From positions 62,001 to 126,000 of the forward strand of contig NZ_JAKLLN010000006.1 of assembly GCF_023150065.1 (NCBI RefSeq): a DNA stretch of 64,000 bases. The letters are read 5' to 3'. Below are positions 17,031 through 25,184 of this stretch, piece by piece. Positions within the stretch are counted from its first letter, which is position 1, and every line of letters starts with the position of its first letter. Both the position numbers and the translations under genes were made by a program. A model generated the notes under the pieces. The model worked only from the letters and a program-made list of their open reading frames with translations, made no database searches and had not been told where the DNA came from. The DNA comes from Zoogloea sp. Lineage in GTDB: Bacteria; Pseudomonadota; Gammaproteobacteria; Burkholderiales; Rhodocyclaceae.

Positions 17031-17963
17031 ATGGATGATCCCCTTCTCCGGCTGCCGCCCCTGGACCCCCTGCGCGGCTTCGTCGCAGCGGCCCGCAGCC
17101 TCAGCTTCACCCGCGCCGCCGCCCAGCTGTGCCTGACCCAGTCGGCCGTCAGCCGCCAGATCCAGACCCTTGAGGAGGCGCTCGGGGTGAGCCTGTTTGT
17201 GCGCCGAACCCGGGCCCTGTCCCTGACCCCGGAGGGGGAGCGCCTGTATCGCCTGGCCAGCGGCTGGCTGCGCGATTACGGTGATCTCGCTGCCAGCCTG
17301 CGTGCGGATCGACCGAACCTGCCGGTCACCGTAACGGCTAGCCTGGGCATCACCGCCCTGTGGCTGCTGCCCCATCTGCGTGACTTCCAGACCCGCTACC
17401 CCGATATCGACGTGCGCCTGGCCAGCAGCAACCGGGTGGTGGATCTGCGCCGGGAGGGCATCGACCTGGCCCTGCGCCACTGCGTCGATTCGGATGCCCC
17501 GGCGGGCAGCGTGCGCCTGTTCGGCGAGACGGTCTTTCCCGTCGCCAGCCCGTCCCTGGGCCTGACCGAGCTGACCCGGGACACGCTGCCGACGGTGGCC
17601 CTGATGAACTACGACGATCCGAACTTCCCCTGGCTGGGCTGGGCCGACTGGCTGGCCACCCTTGGGCTGGAGGGGGTGCGCCCGCGGGCTGTGCTGCATT
17701 TCAACCACTACGACCAATTGATCCAGGCCGCCGTGGCCGGCCAGGGGGTGGCCATCGGGCGGGCCGAGCTGCTCTCCGACCTGATCGCCGAGGGGCGCCT
17801 CCAGCCCGTCGGCGCCGCCCGCCGCCAGGTGCTCGAGCGGGGCTACTGGCTCATCGGCGCCAGCGATACGCCCCGTGAGGAGGTGGCCTGCTTCCGGGAC
17901 TGGGTGTGTGAGGCCGCCACTCGCACCCGCAGCGCCGCCGAGGGGCTCACGGGGCCGGGTTGA
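17031..17963 (+). CDS. LysR family transcriptional regulator (GcvA-like)
   Basis: DNA-binding regulator of 310 residues. The N-terminal winged helix-turn-helix (residues about 13-70) includes LRGFVAAARSLSFTRAAAQLCLTQSAVSRQIQTLEEALG. The effector domain follows, with TASLGITALWLLPHLRDFQTRYPDIDVRL and the R-EGIDLALRH segment typical of the GcvA/AmpR subgroup. The divergent DUF2917 gene is the natural first target. The effector is unknown. Confidence 0.94.
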   Translation: MDDPLLRLPPLDPLRGFVAAARSLSFTRAAAQLCLTQSAVSRQIQTLEEALGVSLFVRRTRALSLTPEGERLYRLASGWLRDYGDLAASLRADRPNLPVTVTASLGITALWLLPHLRDFQTRYPDIDVRLASSNRVVDLRREGIDLALRHCVDSDAPAGSVRLFGETVFPVASPSLGLTELTRDTLPTVALMNYDDPNFPWLGWADWLATLGLEGVRPRAVLHFNHYDQLIQAAVAGQGVAIGRAELLSDLIAEGRLQPVGAARRQVLERGYWLIGASDTPREEVACFRDWVCEAATRTRSAAEGLTGPG

Positions 17964-18014
17964 TGGCGGTGTGATCGCCCACCCTGCGCTCGCCGTAAAA
18001 CAAAGACAAAAATT

Positions 18015-18065
18015 GTCCGCGTTATTGTTGCGCGGAAAAACGAGGATGAGTACAGTCCGCGTTAT
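18015..18065 (+). promoter_or_regulatory. Repeated and palindromic motif in front of the Rrf2 gene (possible operator)
   Basis: An 11-base direct repeat, GTCCGCGTTAT, occurs at 18015-18025 and 18055-18065. The first copy also forms an inverted repeat, TCCGCG at 18016-18021 with CGCGGA at 18031-18036, spaced by nine bases. Rrf2 regulators often repress their own promoters through such dyads, so this may be the operator. The second direct repeat runs into the alternative start codon at 18064. Confidence 0.45.
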
Positions 18066-18606
18066 GGCACACATCACTTCAAGCGTCGAATACGGGATCC
18101 ACTGCCTGCTGTGGTTGGTCAATGCGGGCGACACGCCCCTGAGTAGCCGGGACCTGGCAGAACTGCAGGGGGTCTCGCCGAGTTTCCTCGCCAAGATCTT
18201 TCCCAGGCTCGAGAAGGCCGGGATCGTCACGGCCAGCGACGGGGCGCGGGGCGGCTACCGCCTGGCGCGGGCGCCCGAGCGCATCAGCCTGCTGGAAATC
18301 GTCGATGCGATAGAGGGCGAAAAGCCCCTCTTCGACTGCCAGGAGATCCGTGAGCGCTGCGCCGTCTTCGAGGGGGCTGCGCCCGATTGGGCCACCTCCG
18401 GCATGTGTGCCATCCACGCCGTGATGCGCAAGGCCGAAGACGCCATGCGCGGCGAACTGGCCGCCCACTCCCTGGGCAGCATCGCGGCGGTCTTTGCGCG
18501 CAAGGCGCCGGGCGAGTTCTTCATCGATGTGGACGAGTGGATGGGCGAGCGGGCCAGGAGCAAGAAGCCTGGACGCCCGCCGAAGCTTCCCGAACCCTCC
18601 TCCTGA
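18046..18606 (+). CDS. Rrf2 family transcriptional regulator, probably Fe-S containing
   Basis: A DNA-binding protein of about 186 residues (180 if the ATG at 18064 is used). The winged helix includes YGIHCLLWLVN, the recognition region LAELQGVSPSFLAKIFPRLEKAGIV and the wing GARGGYRLAR. Three cysteines downstream (FDCQEIRERC and SGMCAIH) match the Fe-S ligand pattern of Rrf2 sensors such as IscR and NsrR. Neither start has a well-placed Shine-Dalgarno: GAGG is too close to the ATG at 18046. It precedes an NDH-2-like flavoprotein on the same strand by 146 bases and may regulate it in response to redox or nitric oxide; that link is inference. Confidence 0.88.
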   Translation: MSTVRVMAHITSSVEYGIHCLLWLVNAGDTPLSSRDLAELQGVSPSFLAKIFPRLEKAGIVTASDGARGGYRLARAPERISLLEIVDAIEGEKPLFDCQEIRERCAVFEGAAPDWATSGMCAIHAVMRKAEDAMRGELAAHSLGSIAAVFARKAPGEFFIDVDEWMGERARSKKPGRPPKLPEPSS

Positions 18607-18612
18607 TTGCTG

Positions 18613-18629
18613 CCGGAGCGCCGCTCCGG
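18613..18629 (+). terminator. Hairpin after the Rrf2 gene
   Basis: CCGGAGCG-C-CGCTCCGG can form a compact stem, but the following sequence is pyrimidine-rich without a real T-run, so termination is uncertain. Confidence 0.3.
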
Positions 18630-18752
18630 TCCGTCTTCCCTTTCCCCTGATTCTGACTCGGTGCGCCTGCCGGACGCGCCGTGACGGTGGCCGCACGTCT
18701 GCGGCCGGGGATCACTGCGCCCGGCATTTCACGTCATAAAGGAGCTTTCACC

Positions 18753-19961
18753 ATGAAAAAGCACAACATCGTCATTGCCGGCTCGGGGTTTGCCGGTGTC
18801 TGGGCCGCCGCTGCGGCAGCCCGTGCCGTGGCCCTTGCCGGGCAGGAGGGCCGCGTGTGCATCACGGTGGTGTCCCCGGCCCCCCGGATGGTCATCCGGC
18901 CGCGTTTGTACGAGGCCGTCATCGACAACATGGAGCCGGATGTGCTGCCCCTGTTCAATGCCCTGGGGGTTCGCCACATGGCGGGGCGGGTGGTCGAGAT
19001 CCGGGCGGAGGCGCGCCAGGTGGTGGTGGAGGCCGACGGCTCCCGTCTCACTCTCGACTACGACCGCTTCGTGCTGGCCGCGGGCAGCCAGCTCTTCACG
19101 CCGCCCGTCCCCGGCCTGGCGGAGTACGCCCTCAACGTCGACCAGATCGAGGGCGCGAGGGCCCTGGCGGCGCATCTCCAGGCGCTGGCCTCCCGCCCCG
19201 ACTCGGCGGCCCGCAACACCGTCGTCGTTGCCGGTGGCGGCCTCACCGGCATCGAGACGGCGGCGGAGATGCCGGACCGGCTGCGTGGGGTGCTGGGGGC
19301 CGGGGCGGCTGTCCGGGTCGTGGTGGTCGAGCGGGCAGGCGGGATCGGCCCCGATCTGGGGGCCGCGCCGCGCCCGATGATCGAGGCGGCGCTGGCCGAG
19401 TGTGGTGTCGAGATCGTCCCGAATGCCGCGGTGAGCGCCGTGGATGAGGGGGGCGTGACCCTGTCCACCGGGCTGCGCATCGACGCCGCCACCGTGGTGT
19501 GGACGGCCGGCGCCCGGGCCCACCCCCTCGGTGCGCAGGTGCCTGGCCGCCGGGACGAGGTGGGGCGGGTATTCGTCGACGCCTTCCTGCAGGCAGAAGG
19601 CGCGGCCGACATCCTGGTGACCGGCGACATGGCCCATGCGCTCACCGACGGCCTGGGCAATGCGGCCCTGATGTCCTGCCAGCATGCCCTGAGCCTCGGG
19701 CGGGTTGCCGGCTACAACGCCGCGGCCGGGCTGCTCGGCCTGCCCCTGCACCCCTACAGCCAGCCCAAGTACGTGACCTGCCTGGATCTGGGGCCGTGGG
19801 GGGCGCTGTATACCGAAGGCTGGGATAGGCAGGTGTGCCTGACCGGGGAGGAAGGCAAGGCCCTCAAGCGCGAGATCAACACCCGCTGGATCTACCCCCC
19901 GGCGCCGGACCGGGAGGCCGTGTTTGCCGTGGCCAACCCGGATTTCGTGATCGTTCCCTAG
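18753..19961 (+). CDS. NAD(P)/FAD-dependent oxidoreductase, NDH-2-like
   Basis: A flavoprotein of 402 residues resembling type II NADH:quinone dehydrogenases. The FAD dinucleotide fold is at the N-terminus (IVIAGSGFAGVWAAAAAARA), the NAD-binding fold in mid-protein (VVVAGGGLTGIETAAEM), and a second FAD-contact segment near the C-terminus (ILVTGDMAHA). No clear transmembrane helix is present; NDH-2 enzymes bind the membrane by an amphipathic C-terminal end, and the family also includes soluble carotenoid or ferredoxin reductases. The ATG at 18753 has GGAGC ten bases upstream. It lies behind the Rrf2 gene and may be part of its regulon. Confidence 0.85.
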   Translation: MKKHNIVIAGSGFAGVWAAAAAARAVALAGQEGRVCITVVSPAPRMVIRPRLYEAVIDNMEPDVLPLFNALGVRHMAGRVVEIRAEARQVVVEADGSRLTLDYDRFVLAAGSQLFTPPVPGLAEYALNVDQIEGARALAAHLQALASRPDSAARNTVVVAGGGLTGIETAAEMPDRLRGVLGAGAAVRVVVVERAGGIGPDLGAAPRPMIEAALAECGVEIVPNAAVSAVDEGGVTLSTGLRIDAATVVWTAGARAHPLGAQVPGRRDEVGRVFVDAFLQAEGAADILVTGDMAHALTDGLGNAALMSCQHALSLGRVAGYNAAAGLLGLPLHPYSQPKYVTCLDLGPWGALYTEGWDRQVCLTGEEGKALKREINTRWIYPPAPDREAVFAVANPDFVIVP

Positions 19962-20006
19962 TCCGTTTCCGGATCGATCGCGGCCCGCCCCTGCACAAGC
20001 GGCGGC

Positions 20007-21545
20007 CTACAGGCTGTCGAGGGCCTCGCCCAGGGCCTGGGCCTGGCTGCGGATGGCCGCCCGCTCCGCTGCGTCCATCCGCGCCAGGGGCTTGAACATC
20101 AGGGTGCAGCGGGGGTTGGCGGCCAGCATGTCTGCGTGGCGGTCGAGGAAATCCCAGTAGAAGGTGCTGACCGGGCAGGCCCGGGGGCCGGTCTTCACCT
20201 CCGGGCTGTAGCTGCAGCCGGCGCAGTAGTTGCTCATGCGCTTGATGTAGGCACCGCTGGCCACGTAGGGCTTGCTGGTGAAGCGCCCGCCGTTGGCGTA
20301 CAGGGCCATGCCCGCCACGTTGGGCAGCTCGACCCATTCCACCGCATCCACGTACACCGCCAGGAACCACGCCGCCACCGCCTGGGGTGACAGCTCGGCC
20401 AGCAGGGCGAAGTTGCCGGTCACCATGAGGCGCTGGATGTGGTGGGCGTAACCGTGGGAGAGGGTCTGGCGGATCACCTGGCGCTGGCAGTTCATGCGGG
20501 TCTCGCCCGTCCAGAACCACGCCGGCAGCGGCCGGGTGTGGCCGAAGTGGTTGGCTTCGCCCATGCCGGGCTGGTCGCGCCAATACACGCCGCGGATGAA
20601 CTCCCGCCAGCCCAGGATCTGACGGATGAAGCCTTCGACGGCGGCCAGGGGCGCATGCCCGCTCCGCCAGGCGTCCTCGGCGGCGCGGATCACCTCCCGC
20701 GGGTCGAGCAGCTTGAGGTTGAGGGCCGGCGCCAGCAGGCTGTGCCACAGGAAGGGCTCGTCGGTCCACATGGCGTCCTGGTGGGCGCCAAAGCCCGGCA
20801 GGCGGTCGCGGATGAAGGCCGTGAGGGCCTGCAGGGCATCGGCCCGGGTCACCGGCCAGGCAAAGTGGGCCAGGCTGCCCGGGTGGTCGGCGAAGTGTGT
20901 TTCCACGCTCGCCAGCACCGCCCGGGTGATGGCGTCGGGTGCGAAGCGCGCTGCGGGGGGCAGGCCCGCCGGGCCGCCGCGGCCGAAGGCCTGGCGGTTG
21001 TCCTTGTCGAAGTTCCAGGTGCCGCCGGCGGGCTCCTTGCCGTCCATGAGCACCTGGTGGTGCTTGCGCATGGCACGGTAGAAGTGCTCCATCAGCAGGG
21101 TCTCGCGCTCGCCGGCCCAGCGCTGAAAGGCCGCCCGGCTGGCCAGGAAGTGGCTGTCGGGGCGCAGGGCCACGGGCAGGCCGAGCGTCTCGCCGAGCTG
21201 CTTCAGGGTCTGCTCAAGGCGCCATTCACCCGGCTCGCAGACCACCACTCCGGCGGGCGCGTGCTGCGTGATGGCGGCCCGCCAGGCGGCCTCGAGCTTG
21301 TCGTGGGGGTGCTCGCCCAGGCGCAGGTAGTCCACCGGCCAGCCCCGCTCCGCCAGTTCGGCGGCGAAGTGGCGCATGGCCGACAGAAAGAGCGCGATGC
21401 GCGCCTTGTGGGTCCATACGTGGGTGGCTTCGGCCGGGGCCTCCACCATCAGGATGCGGTCACAGGCGGGGTCGAAGCCGGCCAGGGCCGGGTTGTCGTG
21501 GCTGAGCTGGTCGCCCAGCACCAGCACCAGGTGGCGGATGCTCAT
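20007..21545 (-). CDS. phrB: Iron-sulfur bacterial cryptochrome/(6-4) photolyase (FeS-BCP, PhrB-like)
   Basis: A DNA repair flavoprotein of 512 residues that matches the FeS-BCP class (Agrobacterium PhrB, 507 residues), which repairs (6-4) photoproducts with light and carries FAD, a lumazine-type antenna and a [4Fe-4S] cluster. The N-terminal antenna domain begins SIRHLVLVLGDQLSHDNPAL. The four cluster cysteines are present: one in RMNCQRQVIRQ (about residue 352), the pair in YCAGCSYSP (about 438 and 441) and one in GPRACPVSTF (about 455). HIQRLMVTGNFALL is the FAD pocket. The start overlaps by four bases a tiny zinc-ribbon remnant frame upstream. Confidence 0.94.
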   Translation of the reverse strand: MSIRHLVLVLGDQLSHDNPALAGFDPACDRILMVEAPAEATHVWTHKARIALFLSAMRHFAAELAERGWPVDYLRLGEHPHDKLEAAWRAAITQHAPAGVVVCEPGEWRLEQTLKQLGETLGLPVALRPDSHFLASRAAFQRWAGERETLLMEHFYRAMRKHHQVLMDGKEPAGGTWNFDKDNRQAFGRGGPAGLPPAARFAPDAITRAVLASVETHFADHPGSLAHFAWPVTRADALQALTAFIRDRLPGFGAHQDAMWTDEPFLWHSLLAPALNLKLLDPREVIRAAEDAWRSGHAPLAAVEGFIRQILGWREFIRGVYWRDQPGMGEANHFGHTRPLPAWFWTGETRMNCQRQVIRQTLSHGYAHHIQRLMVTGNFALLAELSPQAVAAWFLAVYVDAVEWVELPNVAGMALYANGGRFTSKPYVASGAYIKRMSNYCAGCSYSPEVKTGPRACPVSTFYWDFLDRHADMLAANPRCTLMFKPLARMDAAERAAIRSQAQALGEALDSL

Positions 21546-21625
21546 GCTTTGGCGCTGCGGCGGCAGGCGTCGGAGCAGTAGCGGACCTCGTCCCAGCAGC
21601 GCGCCCACTTGCGCCGCCAGCTCAT
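21542..21625 (-). pseudogene. DUF2256 zinc-ribbon remnant, 27 codons
   Basis: The frame reads MSWRRKWARCWDEVRYCS and continues DACRRSAKA, which is the C-terminal half of DUF2256, a small zinc-ribbon protein often encoded beside photolyases. The usual N-terminal half with the first cysteine pair is missing; full-length members are about 45-60 residues. The ATG overlaps the stop of the truncated gene upstream (ATGA), and its own stop overlaps the photolyase start (ATGA). It may still serve as a translational relay to the photolyase. In the same frame upstream, CPHPMSW could align with the family's CGRPFSW. Confidence 0.7.
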
Positions 21626-21939
21626 GGGGTGGGGGCAAAGGGGAGCGTGTCGGTGTAGGAAATGCCGGGTAGGCCGGGGCGGATGTCGGCCAGAATGCTG
21701 TCCCCCAGGTAGCCCCACACGTGCTGGAAGAACTCCCGCCAGCCCAGCTGACAGGCCAGCATGTCCTGGCCTGTCAGGCCGAAGCGTTCGGTCAGTTCCG
21801 GGACCGGGATGCAACCGTGGGTGATCCATGGCGATAGCCCGGTGACGGCGCCCGCGACGTGGTTACGGCTCTGCGCATAGGCGGCCGGGGCTACGGCGGA
21901 GAGTCGTGCTGAAAGAGGGGCGTCGTCGGAGTGGCGCAC
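21622..21939 (-). pseudogene. Truncated photolyase-like FAD-binding domain protein
   Basis: A 105-residue frame whose sequence YAQSRNHVAGAVTGLSPWITHG, then LGWREFFQHVWGYLGDSIL, is the N-terminal part of the FAD-binding domain of cryptochrome/photolyase family proteins (the stand-alone FAD-binding-domain type of about 250 or more residues). It stops at YTDTLPFAPTP, where complete members continue into the adenine- and FAD-contacting helices, so at least half of the protein is gone. The start used is GTG at 21939. The simplest explanation is a deletion that removed the rest of this gene and the front of the adjacent DUF2256 gene. Confidence 0.7.
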
Positions 21940-22020
21940 GGTGGGGCGTTTCCGGGAATGGCCGATGGACAGCCCCGTTCCGTGTGCAGTTCCCGGCCGG
22001 CCAAGCGGTCCGGCCTGTGT

Positions 22021-22542
22021 TTATTCCTTGCCGGACTGCCACAGCTCCCGGTTGGCTTCGACGATCTTGCCGCTGGTGGCATCGACCTCCACCTTCATCT
22101 CCTTGCCGTTCTTGCGGGCGATGTCGAACTCGTAGGAGGCCGAGCCGTCGGCTTCGATCTCGAATTCGGTTTCGACGATGGTGCCGGGGTACTTCTTCAG
22201 GGCGATGGCCTTGGCCTCTTCCAGGCTGATGCGGGCCTTCTCCTTGAACTGTGGAGAGTCGGCGCTGACCACTTCCTGTTCGACTTCAGTGATCTTGCCG
22301 CTGCGGGCATCGCATTCCACATCCCAGGTCTTGTCGCTGCCTTCCACGTCGAACTCGAACACCGGGCGCCCCTTCTCGCGCTTGAGCTCCACCTTGACGA
22401 TCTTGCCGGGATGTTGTTCGAGCACCACCTTCTCACAGCGCGCGTACTCGGACTTGAAGCGGGCCGGGGCCTCGATGGCAAGGGCGGATTGGGAAAGGCC
22501 GAAGGTCGCCAGCAGGGTGGCGATGACGGGACGAAGCATCAT
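22021..22542 (-). CDS. Periplasmic protein with two PepSY domains
   Basis: A 173-residue secreted protein: signal peptide ([21 protein letters not shown]) and two PepSY-like repeats, each ending in a Gly-Lys-Ile motif ([13 protein letters not shown] and [13 protein letters not shown]). PepSY domains are thought to bind or inhibit peptidases or to bind peptides; no partner peptidase lies next door. Two adjacent ATG codons (22542 and 22539) could both start it. It is upstream of a GlsB-like gene only in sequence order; both are on the minus strand, with the GlsB terminator between them. Confidence 0.88.
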   Translation of the reverse strand: MMLRPVIATLLATFGLSQSALAIEAPARFKSEYARCEKVVLEQHPGKIVKVELKREKGRPVFEFDVEGSDKTWDVECDARSGKITEVEQEVVSADSPQFKEKARISLEEAKAIALKKYPGTIVETEFEIEADGSASYEFDIARKNGKEMKVEVDATSGKIVEANRELWQSGKE

Positions 22543-22562
22543 GATGGGCTCCCGGAGAAAGC

Positions 22563-22597
22563 AAAGAAAAGGGCTGACGGCGTGTGCCGTCAGCCCC
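22563..22597 (-). terminator. Intrinsic terminator after the GlsB-like gene
   Basis: On the minus strand GGGCTGACGG-CACA-CCGTCAGCCC style pairing (ten-pair stem) is followed by TTTTCTTT. It lies 21 bases past the GlsB-like stop and just before the PepSY gene. Confidence 0.85.
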
Positions 22598-22617
22598 TGA
22601 TTGTAACGCCCCGGGCC

Positions 22618-22866
22618 TCAGCCCTTGCTGGACAGCTTGCCGGCGACGACCAGCAGGATCACTGCGCCAATCACGGAGCCGATGAAGCCCGCCCCCTGGC
22701 CGGCCTGATACAGGCCCAGGGCCTGGCCGCCGTAGGTGGCGGCGATGGAGCCGCCGATGCCGAACAGGATGGTCTTGATCCAGCCCATGCTGTCGTCGCC
22801 GGGTTTGACGAAGCGGGCGACGAGGCCGACCAGCAGGCCGATGACGATGGTGGAAATGATGCCCAT
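22618..22866 (-). CDS. GlsB/YeaQ/YmgE family stress-response membrane protein
   Basis: An 82-residue small membrane protein (transglycosylase-associated family) with three hydrophobic helices and the pattern GIISTIVIGLLVGLVARF, then GWIKTILFGIGGSIAATY, then GFIGSVIGAVILLVVAGKL. Family members are induced by general stress and sit in the inner membrane; the molecular role is unknown. Length and motif order are standard. Single-gene unit ending at a strong terminator. Confidence 0.9.
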   Translation of the reverse strand: MGIISTIVIGLLVGLVARFVKPGDDSMGWIKTILFGIGGSIAATYGGQALGLYQAGQGAGFIGSVIGAVILLVVAGKLSSKG

Positions 22867-22946
22867 GGCAATGCTCCCGAAGGAATGATGAGCTTGGACT
22901 CTAATCTGCCGGGGATGTTGCCAATGTTACAAGCTGTGAATCGGCG

Positions 22947-24215
22947 TCACCGTGCCGGGCGAGCCAGCCAGGCCAGTGCCCCCTCGCCGGCCCGGCGCCC
23001 GGTGGCGAGGCTGGCGGTGAGCAGGTAGCCGCCGGTGGGGGCGTCCCAGTCCAGCATCTCGCCGGCACAGAACACGCCCGGGTGGCTGCGCAGCATCAGG
23101 GCTTTGTCCAGCCCCTCGAAGCGCACGCCGCCGGCGGTGCTGATGGCCTCGTCCATGGGGCGGGGCGCCACCAGCGGCAGGGGCAGGCCCTTGATCGCGG
23201 CGGCGAGGCGCCCGGGGTCGGCGAAGGCCTCGTCGGGCAGGCATTCCCGCAGCAGGGCCATGCGCACGCCGGCAATGCCCACCCGGCTCTGCAGATGGCT
23301 GGACAGGGAGCGGGCGCCCCGGGGGTGGGCCACCTCGGTGCGCACCCGCTCCAGGCTGCGGCCGGGGGCCAGGTCGATGCGCAGGGTGGCCTGGCCGTCG
23401 GCCTTGAGGCGGGCGCGGATGGCGGCCGACAGGGCGTATACCAGGCTGCCCTCGATACCGTCGTCGCTGATCATGGCTTCGCCGGTGCGCATCGGGGCCG
23501 GGTCGCCGTCGATGGCCAGGGCGATGGACTTGAGGGGCTGGCCGGCAAAGCGCTCGCGGAAATGGGCGCTCCAGCCGGTGCCCGGCGCCACCCGTGGCGA
23601 CGCGGCGATGAAGCCGCAGTTGGCGGCCTCCAGGGGGGCCACCTCGATGCCCCGGGCGGCCAGCAATGGCACCCAGGCGCCGTCCGACCCCAGCCGCGCC
23701 CAGCTGCCACCGCCCAGGGCCAGCACGGTGGCGTCGGCCGGGTGGGTGTGCTCGCCCGCCGGGGTGCTGAAGCGCAGGGCGCCATCGTCGGCCCAGCCGG
23801 TCCAGCGATGGCGCACGTGGATGCGCAGGCCGGCGTCCCGCAGGCGGGTGAGCCAGGCGCGCAGCAGGGGCGCGGCCTTCATCTCCGCCGGAAAGACCCG
23901 CCCCGAGCTGCCCACGAAGGTGCTGACGCCCAGCGCCTCGACCCAGGCGCGCAGGGCCGTCGGGTCGAAGGTGGTCACCAGGGGCGCGAGGACGCCCTCC
24001 CGCTCACCGTAGCGGCGGGTGAAGTGCTCCAGGTGCTCCGAGTGGGTGATGTTGAGCCCGCCCCTGCCGGCCAGCAGGAACTTGCGCCCCACCGAGGGCA
24101 TGGCGTCGAAGAGATCCACCTGCACCCCACCCCGGAGCAAGATCTCGGCGGCCATCAGGCCAGCCGGGCCGCCACCGACAATGGCGACATGAGGGGAGGG
24201 GGAAACGGGCTGCAT
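22947..24215 (-). CDS. BaiN/HI0933-type NAD(P)/FAD-dependent flavoprotein (TIGR03862-like)
   Basis: A soluble flavoprotein of 422 residues. The N-terminal FAD fold is VAIVGGGPAGLMAAEILLRGG, followed by the family hallmark GRKFLLAGRGGLNITHSE, the active-site region GRVFPAEMKAAPLLRAWL, and near the C-terminus AISTAGGVRFEGLD and GVFCAGEMLDWDAPTGGYLLT. These mark the HI0933/BaiN family, probably the PP_4765 subgroup. Substrate unknown; the BaiN name comes from bile-acid metabolism in gut bacteria and should not be taken as function here. Divergent from a cytochrome c gene. Confidence 0.9.
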   Translation of the reverse strand: MQPVSPSPHVAIVGGGPAGLMAAEILLRGGVQVDLFDAMPSVGRKFLLAGRGGLNITHSEHLEHFTRRYGEREGVLAPLVTTFDPTALRAWVEALGVSTFVGSSGRVFPAEMKAAPLLRAWLTRLRDAGLRIHVRHRWTGWADDGALRFSTPAGEHTHPADATVLALGGGSWARLGSDGAWVPLLAARGIEVAPLEAANCGFIAASPRVAPGTGWSAHFRERFAGQPLKSIALAIDGDPAPMRTGEAMISDDGIEGSLVYALSAAIRARLKADGQATLRIDLAPGRSLERVRTEVAHPRGARSLSSHLQSRVGIAGVRMALLRECLPDEAFADPGRLAAAIKGLPLPLVAPRPMDEAISTAGGVRFEGLDKALMLRSHPGVFCAGEMLDWDAPTGGYLLTASLATGRRAGEGALAWLARPAR

Positions 24216-24315
24216 GGCGGGGTCCGGAGGGGAAAGAAGCAGGATTGTAGTGGGCAGGGCTGCGCCGAACTACAATTCGGCAGATTCCGCCGTCGGCGGC
24301 CTGTCGTGAGCGTCC

Positions 24316-24987
24316 ATGGAGTCCAGCGGTATGGTCAGCAAATCAAGAGGTGTCAGATGCCGTTGTGCCGCCCTCGGCCTGGGGTTGGCACTGATGGCCG
24401 GAGCGGTGCTGGCAGATCCGCCCGATCCCCGGGACATTCTGGAGCGGATCAACAAGGCCCGCCCGCCGGATCAGAAGATCGCCCAGGATGCCGGCCGCAA
24501 AGCCGCCTTCTTCTGCGCCAACTGCCACGGTGAAACAGGGCTCAGCAAGTACGGCGAAGTCCCCAACCTGGCGGGCCAGCATCCGGGCTACGTGCTCGGC
24601 AAGATCGATGCCTTCCTCAACGGCCGGCGCAAGGACGCCTTCATGCAGGGCCTGATGAAGGTGCTCAGCGCCGAGGAAAAGGCGCAGATCGCCGTGTTCT
24701 ACGCGGCCCAGCCGGTGGTGCCGGCGGGGACACCGTCGGCGGCCCGGGCGGCCGAGGGGCGCGATCACTTCGAGAAGAACTGCGTGCGCTGCCACGGGGC
24801 CGATGCCCGCGGCGGTGAAAACTTTCCCCGCCTCGCCGGCCAGCAGCCCGAGTACCTGCGCCGCAGCCTGATGCGCTATCTCAAGCTCAGCGGCGAGCGC
24901 ACCTACCCGCCCATGACGGCGGCGGTTTCCGGCCTCGGTGAGCGGAACGTCGAGGCCGTGGTGGAGTATCTGTCGAACCTGCGCTGA
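24316..24987 (+). CDS. Di-haem periplasmic cytochrome c (c4-like)
   Basis: A periplasmic electron carrier of 223 residues with signal peptide (AALGLGLALMAGAVLA) and two haem c sites, CANCH at about residue 72 and CVRCH at about residue 156, each in a cytochrome c domain followed by a distal Met candidate (DAFMQGLMKVL and TYPPMTAAVSGL). The repeat of the PNLAGQ / PRLAGQ motif after each site is typical of cytochrome c4-like and c553-like proteins that feed terminal oxidases. A second ATG at 24331 could be the true start. It is a lone gene with no oxidase next to it. Confidence 0.92.
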   Translation: MESSGMVSKSRGVRCRCAALGLGLALMAGAVLADPPDPRDILERINKARPPDQKIAQDAGRKAAFFCANCHGETGLSKYGEVPNLAGQHPGYVLGKIDAFLNGRRKDAFMQGLMKVLSAEEKAQIAVFYAAQPVVPAGTPSAARAAEGRDHFEKNCVRCHGADARGGENFPRLAGQQPEYLRRSLMRYLKLSGERTYPPMTAAVSGLGERNVEAVVEYLSNLR

Positions 24988-25071
24988 AAGGGTCGAGGCA
25001 GCGCGCCTTCTGTGGGATGAACCTGGCGTCCTCAGTCTGACGCGTCATCCGATGGTCGATGTGGCCTCGTT

Positions 25072-25158
25072 TGCAGGGGCGACTTCAGTCGCCCGCGGAC
25101 TTCGACCAAGGGCATGCCTGTGATCGACGCGCGATGGGCGACTGAAGTCGCCCCTGCA
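25072..25158. repeat. Inverted pair of REP-like palindromes
   Basis: TGCAGGGGCGACTTCAGTCG and its inverse occur as two 23-base arms at 25072-25094 and 25136-25158, separated by 41 bases. Each arm is itself a short palindrome around GCGACTTCAGTCGC. A third copy is at 27864-27886. Two head-to-head units are the arrangement of bacterial interspersed mosaic elements (BIME); the motif resembles REP families of Pseudomonas and Stenotrophomonas. They lie downstream of the cytochrome c gene, where they may also act as a transcript-end stem-loop. Confidence 0.75.
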
Positions 25159-25184
25159 GGCCTTCCTTCCACCGTCAGCCGGTA

